From the NCBI GenBank assembly GCA_017590115.1, contig JAGGNK010006626.1:1-64000 (forward strand): a stretch of 64,000 nt of DNA. The letters are read 5' to 3'. This document shows, piece by piece, positions 36,775-49,639 of the stretch. Position 1 is the stretch's first letter; each line of letters starts with the position of its first letter. A program made the position numbers and the translations under genes. A model generated the notes under the pieces. That model was not told the origin of the DNA and searched no databases. It was given only the letters and a program-made list of their open reading frames with translations. This DNA comes from Montifringilla adamsi (taxonomy: Eukaryota > Chordata > Aves > Passeriformes > Passeridae).

Positions 36775-37020
36775 TGAGATATCCCATTGCCCTGCATCAG
36801 GCCAGGAGAGGGTTGATTTTTGCAGTAGCCAGGAGAAGCCTGGCCAGAGCCCAGGGGTCGTCCTATACCACCCCAAGCCATCCACCGAGGGTGGGGGAGG
36901 AGGGGTCCCTTCTGGCCAGGTAGGGTGGTGCAGTGCCAGGTTCTGCGTGGTGAGCACTCACCTGGAAGAATTGTCTGCCTCTCTTTCATGCTGTTATTCA
37001 TTTTCCTGCTGTTACCCTTC
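36775..37020. other. GC-richer patch, possible old LTR remnant
   Basis: A compositionally distinct block (ggttgatttttgcagtagcc, gtgggggaggaggggtccc, gtggtgagcactcacctgg) lies inside AT-rich DNA. It resembles parts of avian LTRs I have seen, but I cannot fix ends, orientation, poly(A) signal or target-site duplication. It also yields long frames on both strands, which are uninformative because of the composition. Confidence 0.3.
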
Positions 37021-40000
37021 ATTTCTTATTTCATCACTGTGTCTAGTAAGCTGTTCTTATCACAACCCATGTTCTATACCTTATGAGCCTTCAATTCTCC
37101 TCTTCATCCCAATGCAGGGACTAGGGAGACTAAGCAAGCAGCACATAGTTCAGAATGTTTCAGTGAGAGCTCTAAATTGGAGAATAACCTCCCTAAACCA
37201 CAACACTAATTTATCTGAACATAATTCATTGACATATCTACCATAATAAAGCAGACCTGCCAAAGCACATGGAGTACCTAGCCAAAGTCTGTGTATTGCA
37301 ATTCATGCCACCCTCTCAATAAATGTCACATTAAAATCAAATGTTCCTCACTAGTTATTTAGTATACTTAAATAAAGTGTATATAAGGCAGCAAGGTATG
37401 ATATAAATTCTGCCAATGTACATGTTTAAATTAGAGGAAAATAACCTTTTCCTAGCTTCGACATTGTAAATATTGCACTTTCAATATGCAATAAATGTGG
37501 CGGTTTTGTTTCTCCTTAAAAGTCATCATAAGATGTTGAAAAGGAGACATGTTTCACCTGGAAGTGTCTGTATTAGCCTCCAAGTGTAAAAAAAATTAAT
37601 TCCATGAGACACAAAAAAACCCAAATCTTTCTCATATTCCTCATATTTCTTTGCCTCAGCATTTTTCTTTGCCTCAGCTCAGCTGCATTGCCCTCTCAAT
37701 GGCCCTGCTCTAGTCAGTTTCTGCTGAAATTACAGCATATCCCTACTACAATTCAACCAAGCATAAATTTGAGACAGTGCAATACTTTTCTGATGATGAA
37801 ACACAAAGTCTTGGCCAGTTTTCTTCTGGATATTTGTGTTCGCAGGAACAATAAACATTTTTAAGAGGAAGTTCCAAAACTTATCATTCAGAATAAAGGT
37901 CCAACACAAAGCTTCATACCACAGAATTTTATTATGGAGGCAACCTCAAACCTGACACCAATGAGAATTGCCAATGGCTACATCTCCATGTTTTGAACAT
38001 AAAACCTCTGAAACAGATATGCACTGTCATTATCAAAGTAAATGCTCAAGGTCTCATGATCTTAACTTCTGTAATTTGCATTCCTTCTGATCCAGTCTGC
38101 TGTTATAACAAACCATGATTTTTTTAAAGTTATTAGATGGATAGCTACCCCAATTCTCCATGAAGATACTATCCACTTTATTATATAAATAATGTTAAAT
38201 TCTTGAATCTGCTGCCTTTGAGCAGTACTTCACAAGATGTAAATGAAATTTGAATAGGCCCTCAAAAAAACTACTTCTCAAGAGGAAAACCACATTTTAT
38301 GTGTTCACACACTATTTCTCTTATTCTTACTAAAAAGAAGGGGATCACTTTCATTATTAAATATTCATAAAATTCATGCAGCACCATTAAAGTAGTTTTA
38401 TGTTCCCAGCTGTTACAGCATAAATTGGGATAAAGACTAGCTTGCTGAATTGAATGGCATCCAATCCACCAGTGCGGCATGCCTAAATATGCAGCTTTTT
38501 TTTTGTGTGCTATCTCAGCCAAAAAGAAATGCCCATGCAGAGGAGAATCAAAAGGACAAAACCAGTTCCAAGCCTGGGAACACTCTTAAGTTCACAACAA
38601 GGTGGTATCTGGCTCATCAGAGAGAGACCCTGACACAGCACCCTCTGACCTGATGGGGCTTTGCCAGTGATTTACAAAGCATTTCCAAATCTACTGATAT
38701 GTGAAAACCTTAGAATTTTCCTGTCAGCTGGAGGCCACCACTTAGCAAGTGGCAGGAACTCACAGAGGCAATGCCAACAGACTCTTTCTTTAATTGCTTT
38801 TCCCTGACTCGTTAACTCCAAGGATGCTTCCTCTGATGGGCTCTACGGGCCACAGGATTAAAAACCACTGAATTTTCAAAAGAAACAGGAGAAGAGCCAA
38901 AAGCAATAGTTTTTAGCAGCTGATTTCATCCAAGTTTAATTTCATTTGTCGTGTTCAGTGTGGTTCAGCAGGTGATCCTGCAGGTGGAGGAGTCAGGGCA
39001 ATGCCAGCAGGTATGTGTTATCCATAATGTACCATCCCCTGGGCTGCTGTCAGCCCACCTGACATGAGATGGAGGCAGCATTTTGTCCACCAAGGCTTAT
39101 TTTCAGTCTGAGACAACCTGCTATCCATACTGATGCTATTTAGCACTGTTATACATTCATAAAATTCACACCTGGTAAACAAAAGTTTTCAATATTAGCA
39201 CTTGTTAATACTGACATCTCTTCCCAAAGGCCTGTTAGTGACTGTTGTAAACAAAGGAATGAGTTCTATTGAATTAAGAAAATTTTCAGCTGAGTGTTGA
39301 AAGTGTGTTTTCCCCTGCAGTTAAACAAGACAAATCCCCCAAAAACCCTACCTAGACACCAAAATTTTAATATTTGAAAAACAGTCCCAATGGCTAATAA
39401 ATTACTATGGACTTCCTACGAGATTCTTTTCCAACCTCTCAGAAATCACAGCACCACTCATATCAATATGATGATTATAGAAAAAAATCAAATCAGAAGT
39501 AAATAGTAATGTACTTCAGGCATTAATATTTATGGTGTGAATTTTACTTTCCAATTTAGGTACCGAAAAATACTGCAGAGTATTTATTCTCACAATATTC
39601 CAAAGACTAAAAGCAATCAAAAACTGAAAGTTCCTCTGAAGGCAGATGGACTGATGAAATCCATGGTCAAACCAGGAAACAAAACTGTTTTGCAAGTGCT
39701 AGGCTTGTATTGCCATCCTCCTTACCCTTAGTCTGTACTGCTTGCATTTTGCAACCTACAAAGGTGCAAAATAACACAAGGTGATTGAATTACACAAGAC
39801 GCTATTCAGTAAGACCTTCACATAAAATGTATGCTATCATTTCACTGCTGCTCTTTGCCGGGGTTGGGGCTGGAACAGCTTCTTTTGAGCATACTTAGAA
39901 CTGTTTGCTAACATGTCCTTGTCTCAACCCAACCCACAGAAAACAACAGGCTACTAAAATCAAGGCGACAAAAGCAGTACTTTCTGTAGCAATTAAAGAA

Positions 40001-41690
40001 AGTTCTGCACCACACAAAGCTACACAGGGCCACACAGAGCAATCCAGGAGATACAAGGATTGTTATCCCGGCCAATCTCTCACCCCATGGCAAAATCTGG
40101 GAGTCAGACCTGAATGCCAATGGCTCTATTCATATGTGGTAGGGTCTTAACCCAGCCAGACCCAAGAGGGAGCTGAAATCAGAGAGACCATGCTGATAAT
40201 TTGCTCCTGGGCAGTAGATGGCCTCTGACATACCTCTGGATCATTACCAGCAGCATCTTCAGGCTCTGTTCAGGAAAGCATGAGCAATTTAACCATTGGG
40301 TACAGGCAGTTTGGAAGAGGTGAAGGCAAGAAGAGCCAGGAACATTTGTATCTCTGCTTATGGAATGGAAAGCACAAGAGAACCACAGAGAAGTACAGTG
40401 CATTTAGGGACCGTGCTTTGTTGCATTAAATCTATGTTGAAGACTATTTTTCTTGTTCAGTCAACAATGTGCCAGCAGTGAAGGAAAACATCACAAACAT
40501 TGTGAAAACAATGAAGAGTTTGCACCTCTTGTCCCACTAGATGCTTATGCTCTGAGCTCCCTGCCACAAGGCCTGTTGTCCTGCAGCATGAGAACACCCC
40601 GTTTAAAATGATAGCAACATCTTTGCCATCAACAGCTATGGTCATACACATACAGTGCTGAAAGTTAAAGGAACCCCACACGAGAAAAATCTTAGCCTAA
40701 AATTAGTACACTTAAAACTTTCTCCAGTTGAGCTGTTTACAAACAATTTAAGACAACTCTAGAAATATTCCAGTAACTGAATCACTGCACATAATTATGA
40801 ATGGTCCAATTATCTCTAGCAAAATTGCACTGTTTTGTTTTGGAAAGTTACACTTTTCACAAAATTGTATACTGATTCTTTAAAGCCCTCTCAGAAATAA
40901 TATCTCACAGTGCTTGCATCTGACTTTTTTAGTCTATTTTCATTGTTTTCAGAATATAAAAATACACTTTCTTTAGTTCTGATGCTAGGCTTTTTTTTCT
41001 TATTTAGTTTCTGTCCTAATACCTAGAACCATATTAGCAAATCCAACCCCTTTTTGTTTTTTGGTTTTTTTTAATACACAGCATTATAGAGTCAGACAAT
41101 ACTAGCATATTAGAAATAAGTACCAAAAGTTGATGTTATTTTCATGGCCAATGAAAAGTTCAAATCTGATGAACTATAATAGTAAACTGTTTAACCCATA
41201 CTCCAATCTGTAATGCCTTTTTTTCTGTCTTTTTAGATCCTGGCAAAAAATTCTCTCTAGTTGCTCTTTTCTGTATTCCTAATAACACTTTACTCAACTG
41301 CTCATTTAAAGGATAATAAAAAATCCTACCATACATCATTAAAATAAGCAAAATATCACTTCCTAAAAGCACAATATGCAGCACATATATATAATACAGT
41401 TTTTGTCTTCATCCTGTACTTTCTAATAAAAACAAGTTTCTACAATGCCTTTCCATTTTCAACAGGGTCTTGCTTTCTTTCAAGAGTACTGAAAATTATC
41501 TTGTCCTTTTGAGCTAATGAGTGGAACAAATCCAAAGACTAATATAAAACTGCCTGTGGATGCTTTAACAGAGTTATAGATTTTGATAAAAGAGCATGAA
41601 TACATATTTCAGCCCTGAAAAAATAAATTTCTGGTAACAAAGCTCAGTAACTAACAATGCAGCTTCGTTCCCTAGTAGCTCCTTGGACAT

Positions 41691-42161
41691 TGTATTGGAT
41701 CTGGCTGAGATGGAGTTAAATTTCCCCATTTTCTACAGTGCTGTATTTGCATTGGTAGCTGGAAAGGTATTGATGATATGCCCATGTTTTGGTGGCACTT
41801 GGCAGAGCTAGCACAGCATCTGCAGTGGCACTTAAACTGTCAGTCCTCACACACACAGGCTGTGTGTGGGCGAGATCATGGGAGGGGACATGGACAGGGC
41901 AGCCAACCCACACTGGTCCATTTCATGTCATCACTGCTCAGATATACAAGTTAAGAGAGAGGAGGAATGAGGAGAGCAGCCATTTGTTATTTACAACATT
42001 CATTTTCTGCAGCAACAGCTACACAAGCTGAAGCCCTGTTTCCCAGAAAGTGGCTGGACAGTACTTGCTGACAGGAAGTAAAGAATAACATCTTTTGGGT
42101 GTTTGCTTTGCCTACACATACACGTGACTTTTTGCTTTAATAACCCACCTTTATCTTAAGA
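41691..42161 (+). mobile_element. ERVL-type LTR, plus, left part (U3-R)
   Basis: It starts TGTATTGGATCTGGCTGAG followed by atggagttaaatttcccc, the typical avian ERVL U3 opening. It continues with gggaggggacatggacaggg, a tgtcatcactgctcag element in the place of the usual CRE/TATA region, and an A/T-rich R-U5 portion (ctttaataacccac, tttatcttaag). At 42161 it is interrupted by a shorter LTR and resumes at 42479. No internal genes. Confidence 0.7.
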
Positions 42162-42396
42162 TGGAAAAGCCCTGCTGAGTTATTTTGTGCCCCCATCTGT
42201 TACAGTACAAGCTGGCTTGTACTGGGCAATTAATTTGGTTATAAATAAGAAACCCAGCCTGGTTCCATAAATCAGCCCCTGGGCTTCACTCAATCACGTT
42301 CCACCCTGAGCTGCAGACATCTCAGTGATCTGGGAGCTGGGCAGTGTTAAAGTCAGACCAATGAGCTATCTAGACATGAGAGTTTTGAATTCTCTG

Positions 42397-42402
42397 TATA
42401 AG
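42397..42402 (+). promoter_or_regulatory. TATA box of the 317-bp LTR
   Basis: TATAAG lies 18 bp upstream of the AATAAA, the tight spacing of short avian LTRs. Transcription would run rightward. Confidence 0.5.
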
Positions 42403-42414
42403 AAGGCACCGAAC

Positions 42415-42420
42415 AATAAA
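42415..42420 (+). terminator. AATAAA poly(A) signal of the 317-bp LTR
   Basis: Canonical hexamer within gaacaataaagctcgctgc, just downstream of the TATA box, marking the R region of the nested LTR. Confidence 0.6.
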
Positions 42421-42478
42421 GCTCGCTGCTGTCACATGAAGCTCTGAGGTGTGTGTGTGTCATCCCTGTCTCCAACCA

Positions 42479-42589
42479 CTTACTCCACAAAACACGTGGC
42501 TCCCCCATGTAATAGCCATCCTGCTGAGGATGAGAGTGACAGAGCATGTTGGTGGACACCTAGCATCCAATCAGGGTCAACCACAAACA
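42479..42589 (+). mobile_element. ERVL-type LTR, plus, right part (U5 end)
   Basis: It resumes the ERVL U5: cttactccacaaa aligns with ctcaacccacgag, then ggctcccccatg, gagtgacagagcatgttgg and gggtcaaccacaaaca match the usual U5 end in order. With 41691-42161 it gives an ERVL LTR of about 580 bp net. I saw no convincing 5-bp target-site duplication at its outer ends. Confidence 0.65.
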
Positions 42590-44092
42590 GTCTTTTTTGA
42601 TATATAACATGGTGCCCAAGGAATTTTAAATGAGGATAGAAACTGGGAGATGTAACAGACATGGGCTGAACAATGTTAGAGTGAAAGGATCATGGGCAAT
42701 TTCTGTTTTTATAATTGTGGGGAAGGGATGAGAGGTAGATTCTGTGCCAATTGTCTTCTTTCAATATTGACGTTATTTTGATGAGTGGATTTTTTTGTTT
42801 TGTTAACATGAAGGAATCTTGTGAAGATTGTGTGATTAATCTGGATTTTCATGATAATACTTAAATATGTGGATCACAGAGGCGAGGGGTTTGCATGGCC
42901 AGGTTTTGGCAGCAGGGCTAACTTCTGACAAGAATGTCCCCTGTGTGCAGCTGCTCCGAATGAACACTTTAAAGTTGCTTAAAGAATCACCAACAAGAGT
43001 ATTGGCCAGAACAGGTTTAATATTAAAGTGAAAGGGCAACAAAGTTCTTTGGCAAGGTTCACTCTGCCAGTTAACTAGATGGTTAAAGCACATAAAGAAA
43101 AAAAAAACAAAACAAAACAAAACAAACAAAAAAAAACACAAACAAACAAACAAAAATAAACCCAACTCAATCAAATGAAATCAAACTAAACCTGAAAGTA
43201 ACTGGGTGATGCAGCAAAGGTAGAGAAAACAATAGGAAAGCATTAAAATAAAAGGAAATATGGAATACCCTCCTGCTACATTCCAAGGTTCATAGCAGAT
43301 CCCATGCTCAACTGAGCCCAGAATTGACCAACAGTTTATGCCTAAATGTCCAACAACATTTAATTACACTTAAACTTAACTACACTTGATAAGTTAAACC
43401 ATTTAGAAAAGGATTAATGTAGAATTTACTGTGTCACAACAGAAACTCACAGTTCTGACTTACTACACATTTAAGACACTTAAGAATCTAGTAAAATATT
43501 CTTAGTACATTCTTTTCAGCATATTCACAGTTGCCCACAGACACAATCTGTACAAGGTATATACCTGTGAAAAATTCCCCTCAGACTTGGTGAAATACTC
43601 ACTTTAGATGCCTCTGCATCTTCTCAGTGAGCAAAGGGTTGGACTTCAAGCTGTCAGGGGTATCAGGCCAGGATCCAGCACCATCATTCAGTGATCCTTT
43701 AGGTACAGCAGACTTGAGAGATCACTGACTGAGAGGCCCCACACAGGGGGGGTTTGCTGCTCACAGATGATGCTCCAGGAGAACTCAAAGGGTCTCACTT
43801 TGGACTGCTATGTACAGGGTCACATGAGGGTGGGCTTTAGTCATGTTAACTTCCTATCCTGGCTGCAATTCAGGTTGATAACTGCCTTTGAAGATTTGAA
43901 GACAAAAATATTATTCTCCTTGGGTTGTTATTCAGGCAAGAAAAATAAGCTTCCAAGACGGTTCATTAAAACCAGGAGCTCATTAGACAGCATAAGTTCC
44001 TAGTTTCTGTGTTTCTGATAAGCCTAAGAGGGGCTTAGCCCAAGTGCCCTACATCAAGGCTAAGGTCTAATGAGCATTTCTCAGATCACAGT
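42590..44092. other. Unassigned DNA with A-rich repeat
   Basis: About 1.5 kb, AT-rich, without recognised genes. It contains the (AAAAC)n/(AAAC)n simple repeat at 43097-43160. Confidence 0.6.
43097..43160. repeat. (AAAAC)n/(AAAC)n simple repeat
   Basis: An A run followed by acaaaacaaaacaaaac and acaaacaaacaaac units over about 64 bp. The minus strand of this repeat gives a phenylalanine/leucine-rich frame (42836-43174) that should not be read as a membrane protein. Confidence 0.9.
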
Positions 44093-44440
44093 GTGGCATG
44101 GCAGGGAGAAGAGCAGGCAATGCACCACCACACCAATCAGCTGGCTCCAAGACAGACCTGCTGCTGGCCAAGGCTGAGCCCACTGACAATGGTGGTAGCA
44201 CCTCTGGGATAACATGTTTAAGATGGGGGAAAAGTTATTCTCCAGAAGCAATTTCAGACAATGAAGAAAGGGATGAAAAATATTATAGCAACCACTCTTT
44301 ACACGTCATGATCAGTGCAGAAGAAGGGGGCAGAGGTCCTCCAGGCGCTGGAGCTGAGATTCCCCTGCAGCCCATGATGAGCACCGTGGTGTGTTAGCTG
44401 TGTCCCTGCAGTCCATTGAGGACCCCGTACCTCATTAAAG
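44093..44440 (+). mobile_element. ERVL-type LTR fragment, plus
   Basis: In order it carries tggcatggcagggagaag, ctgctgctggccaaggctga, acaatggtggtagcacctct, ggataacatgtttaagatgg (the TATA-like position), ccagaagcaatttcagacaa and ggcgctggagctgagattcc, ending near cctgcagtccattgagg. These match the order of a common avian ERVL LTR and its 5' leader. The upstream U3 boundary was not found. The 99-aa plus frame at 44098-44397 lies inside it and is not a host gene. Confidence 0.6.
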
Positions 44441-47400
44441 CAGCAGCCAATTCCAGCAATGAGCTATGCAGATTAACGTCTACCCTCAGATGTGCCTCTC
44501 ATAACATTTTTCACTCTGCTTTTACTTTTGTAAAACATGAATAGAAAAGTTGTGTCTGCCTTTGAGTGGGTGATCAAGCAAATCAATCACTTTTCACACA
44601 GCAGAAGAAAAGTAGTCACAACTGTGTGAAGGGCTGCTGGTTTATTCCCAACCCTTGCAAGACAGCAACTATTTGAAGTATTACAAAGGCAAGAGACAGA
44701 GGGAAGATTTCTCTCAGGCAGATGGGGCTTTACAGACAGCCCAGGCCATGGGACAGTAAAAATTATGGATTACTGATTAGAGGCTACAACTGGTCACTGC
44801 TAATCACAACATGAGGCAAAATAGCCTTGGGTTGTTTTGTCTACAGGGAAGTGCATTTTTCTAAATAATAAAAGCTCTTTTGATATAAAAAGCTCAACAC
44901 TAGGCATCACAGAGGTTAATATAGAGCACTGTCCTTTGCAGCAGGCAGGAAGAAACAGATACTATTATTAACTCTTGGAATAATAACTAGATTCATTTGA
45001 ACACTGAAAAAGACTGATTGAATAAATAATGCTCTGACAGACCAAAAAAAATTTTTTAACCCAGAACATTTGTGAAATGTGTTATACAACTATCTACAGA
45101 GGCAGTCACATCATTTCTCATGCTTTGTCAATTGGTGAGTGAGAAATATTGACAGATTTCAAGAATGTTTTCCAACTAATTAAGGTAATGATACCAACAC
45201 ATCCTCCATCATTGTATGACATAACTAATGAGGAGAAGCCCATGGGAATGCAAGTCTGATTTCTCTGAAGAGGGAGATTATCCAGTCTCATCACTGAGCT
45301 CATCACCAGCCAAGTATTTCAGATTGCTTTGTTGTAGTTACCATCACAGCTTCAGGCTCTGGTTAGCTGGATGTGTATTAACTTGCACTGTGACTTCTGA
45401 TTCACAGGAAAAAAAAATGAAACGTGATTGTGAGCTGTACTGAAAGACCTGGGCTTTGTCCTGAATGAATGCTGGAGTGCTGGACATACACACAGGACAC
45501 CTGAGGATGTCACCAGGAGACAACACAGATCTGTGAGATTCAGTTGTCTCTCTTTCACAAAGTTTTTTATGTGCTTCGGGTCAGAATGACATTATGTCAG
45601 TTCATGGTTGCATGCTGAACCAATAGTTTTAGAGAGAAGCAGGTATTTTCTATTCTGTCTCTGATCACCAGCATGACTGAGGTACCACAGGATCAACAAC
45701 AAAAAGACATCAGGAGTTCTTTCTGGATATGCCTGTCCTAGAAAACACTTTGTGTACCTGGACATCAGGAAATAATCTTCAAAATCTCCATAAAAATAAA
45801 GGAGAGGTAAGTGAGACTCATGCTTCTTCCTCTGGCCATCTTTGCTCTTCTTTGAATTATTACAGCCCAGTCTCTACTGCCTTGTAAAGATTTTGGGCCA
45901 AGCCATCACAGGGTGTAAGGGAAATTGAATTATGGAAGGCCACACTCCCTCTGGTATAATAGAGAACACAAGAATGTTGCAGTGTTACTCCTGGTTAGGT
46001 AAATCTTATCATAAATAGATTTTTACCTTCAGGAAGACAAACTGCCCTTGGAAAACCTCCAAAAACTTTTATATAAATCCTTTACATCCTACTAAGTTTA
46101 AAAAAGGAGAAAAGAAAAAAACAAACAAACCATCATTAGAAGCAAGAAAGAGAGCCTATGAGCAGTTCTTTCTCTGTTGAGCCTGAAATGAAAGCCAATA
46201 ATAACCCAAATGATTTCAGAAGCTTTCAAGATAATTTTTCTATTTTTTTCCACCTATATTAAAATGAACCCGTGTGCTCAGCTGTACCTAATCAAAAATA
46301 GTTACTATGGTTACCAGAGAGTTTTTCTAAATGTAGTACAGTATATTAAGTAATCAGCCAAAATGACTATGTATAAACCAAAGGCAGGTGGGCAAGCCAT
46401 TTAAAAATATCAAGTAAATAGAAAAAAACCTCTGTAAAAATAATTCCTCAATATTTATGCCATTATTTTATTACACTGTAAATAAGAACATGGTAGTGGA
46501 GAAAGAGGGGGTGAATGTAAATACTTGAATAATCTTCCATTTAACATTCGTAATACTAGCTCCAAAGAGCTAGCTATAAGATAATATATAGAGATAAGCA
46601 AATTAATATACACTCAGACCTAACTCAATGGAACTGCTCTTTAATGAGAGCATTGTTTGAGACAATATATCAAGAACCAATGTATTAACCAATGCAAGTA
46701 TACTGATTTACAGACAGAGAAAACAAACCAGATGAACTACATTTTACATGTAAGGCCCTGTCAAGGTTCAGCAATTTCCTTACAGATGACACTTTCCTCC
46801 TCTGTAATGGAGAACCATATTTGCATCTGTAACATAAAAATTACTATTATTTTCAGAAATGAAACTTTGTTAACAAGACTGACTTGCTTAAGAGAGTACT
46901 TCCCTACCCTCTCACCTTTTTTGTCCATTGTTTATAAATAAGATCCAATTTTATATTGTGTGAGGGATATCTAATATTTGCCTGAAATTGACCTAATAAT
47001 TGACAGAAGACAAGCTCATTGTGAAACAAGCTTCCTAAAATATTGTTAAGTGCAATGGCATTAGAGATTAATAGGAGAAAAATGTGTTAATAACTTGCCT
47101 TAGAAAAACAAGGTAGAAAGCAGTGTCACTCTGCCTCTCACTCTGGTGAGAACTGTGCAGCATGATAGAAGCCCTTTATCTGTATCCATCTTGAAAAAAA
47201 TGCAAGCTAGTAACATGGAGAGACCCTCTCTTCCCCTGAGCCCGCTAATAAATAGAAATACCTTCTCACAGGTAAAAGGTGTAATGGTGAGAAGCAGCTG
47301 ATGGCTTAGGAGAATAGAGGATTTCTACACAGCTCACCTGTTGTGGGTGAGTGGGAGAATCTAACCCTTGAAAATATCTCTGAAGAATAACTGTTTTGTT

Positions 47401-49370
47401 GTATGTTTTCCTTGCTCATATGAGTTGGTGGCTAAGAACAGCTAGTGATTGACCTCTCCTGTGTCAAGAAGTCGATTTTGAGGAGGCTCTCTGCCAGCAG
47501 AGTAGGCTTACCATGCCTAAGGGCCAGTGCTGGGCGAGCTTCATGCTGTCCTTGCTTAGAAGAGCACTCAGTGGAAGCTGACTTCTGCCTTCTGGTTTAT
47601 CTGCCTGGTGCTCCCCAGCTAGATCCCTTCTCCTTCTTGGTACATGAAGAGCACTTCTGTGAGCTGAACACCTGCTGTGATGCAGGAGAAAACTGGAGAC
47701 CTCTAATTTGTAAGGGGGTTCAAGGAATCAAGAATTACAGATGACCAGACTTACTCAGTACTTGCTGACATGAATTGAAATAATGTCGGCACTTCTAGCA
47801 GTAGGAATAGTACTTCTTCATGAACTGGGTCACATCCTGGCAGTAGAAAGCAGTCACTCACTTTGGAAATCCTTGCTGTAAGGACACAGTCTGACAAGTA
47901 GTTCTGGGGGGAAAAAATAAAAAAAATATCTGAATGACTGACCAGGAAACCCACAGTGAGTAGATAAAAAACAGTACAAAGACAGAGGTACTGCATGGAG
48001 GGGCACACTGACTGTAAATTAGGCAGAATTAACTTCAAGTCATAGTATATTCTAACAGAACAATAAATATTCCATAGTGTTACATAATTGCTTTTCTAAA
48101 GGGCACAGATGCTAGCACAACTAGAAGTTGTCTTTGTAGATGAAGCTGAGAGAGGGTACAAACTAGGGAGATTTTGTTACTTCAGAACAGGAACTGGTTG
48201 TAAGAAAGACATAATACCTGAAGAAAATTCTCCAGCCAAAGATCTGGACCAATAACTCATACAAGGATTAAAAAAATGGAGGCAGAAGACATAGGTGCCA
48301 AGGAGTTTCTGAAACTCAACTTTCCTATCATACTACACAAATTTGGTGCAGCTGGGTTTTATAACATCTTCAAAACAGCTGCTTCAAATGTGGAGATAAG
48401 CCTGAATACCACATGATAATAGAATTAAAGCAGTTCTGTTTACTAGATGAATACTTAAAATAAATCTTCTAATACACAAAATTTAAGTAAAAGATGTTCT
48501 AGTTGCTCCAGAGACATTGGAAATAATGGAACTGTAAAGCTATTAACTATTTTCAGCACAAATAATACAGAAGGTGATGGTACTAGTACTGTTATTTATT
48601 TTCTGATTCTTTTGAAAGCAACAATGGAGAATAATTGGCAATCATTTCTTCAAAAATCTGATTTTTAGTACAGAAAAGGGTTAATGGGCTGAAGGGAGTA
48701 GGCAGTTGATTTGCAGGTAAGAAGCTCGTGTTATTCCGCTATTATAAAAAAACCCAAACAAACATACAAAAACCCCAACAACAAAAACAAACAAACAAAC
48801 AGAGAGGCAGGGACATCTAGATAAAGATTTTATAGGGTGAGATGCTAAAAGAAGTTTTCTTCTAAATGAAACTATTTCAACATATTTGGAAACCACTTTT
48901 GTACATAATGCAGAAGAACTCCATATAAAATGCTGTATTTTTTACTTGAGGATCATGTTATAAGACCAGGATGCTGGCTCAAATGTATTTACAGTGACAA
49001 TATTATCATTAGAGTTAAGACTCACATTTTTTTACCCTCTTTTTGTTATAGCAATGGTGCTACCAGCAGCACCAAAGGCTTTTCACCATTATTGATCATA
49101 TCTGTTTTCTCTCTCTGTGTTTCTTCCTGTGCAGTTTGAAATATCTTACACTCTTCTGGCAACACAACATGGGAAAATTCCCATGGGGAAATCCTTACCC
49201 TAAAAAAATTAAGGCCACAATCTAATCAGTTGGTCTGAATGCCCTGAGGCAACACATGGTGTTCCTAAACAGAGCTATCAGTTGCAGATAACTGCTAAAA
49301 TGTTTTTAATTAATTTACTTTTAAAAGCTGCAGTATCTTGATGTTGCCTGCTAGGTTTTAGTAATGTTCT
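44441..49370. other. Unassigned AT-rich DNA
   Basis: About 4.9 kb without recognised repeats apart from an A/C simple repeat (48745-48801). Open frames (46657-46941 plus, 47445-47744 plus, 47751-48038 minus) show no domains or conserved signatures. Confidence 0.6.
48745..48801. repeat. (AAAC)n-like simple repeat
   Basis: A-rich tract with acaaacaaacaaac units. It explains the hydrophobic minus-strand frame at 48681-48896. Confidence 0.85.
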
Positions 49371-49639
49371 AAGATTTGGGAAACTACTCAGTCTCACTGA
49401 TGTGCCAGGAAAGATCATGTAAAAGATTCTCCTAGAAACTCTGCTAAGGCACATGGGAAAAAAGGGATGATTGGTAATGGCCAACATGTTTGGTAACAGT
49501 CAACCCATGGCAAATCTGGTGCCTGGCAGATCTGGTGACCTTCTGTCTGGGATGACAGCATAGGTGGATGGGGCAGAGCTACTGACATCCCCTCCTGGAT
49601 TTACACAAAGTCTTTGACACTGTTCCACACAACATCCTT

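Larger units (their letters stand above)
31251..41690. other. Unassigned AT-rich DNA
   Basis: About 10.4 kb, the longest stretch without a confident mobile element or gene. It includes an A-rich tract (36419-36478) and one GC-richer patch (36775-37020). Open frames of 60-160 aa (for example 36770-37246 plus, 34696-34995 plus, 38271-38522 minus) show no domains. It may be an intron or an intergenic region. Confidence 0.6.
42162..42478 (+). mobile_element. 317-bp ERVK-like LTR nested in ERVL LTR
   Basis: This TG...CA block (tggaaaagccctg to ctccaacca) carries a TATA box (TATAAG at 42397-42402). The poly(A) signal AATAAA (42415-42420) follows closely, with an aagctcgctgctgtcac R region, the compact layout seen in class II avian retroviral LTRs. 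It separates two halves of one ERVL LTR. A degenerate 6-mer (cttaag left, cttact right, 4 of 6 identical) is compatible with an aged 6-bp duplication, but this is weak. The left boundary is less certain than the right. No internal genes. Confidence 0.6.

Noticed and set aside
43097..43160. Hydrophobic minus-strand frame (42836-43174) resembling a membrane segment
   Set aside because: The phenylalanine/leucine run is the reverse complement of an A/C simple repeat.
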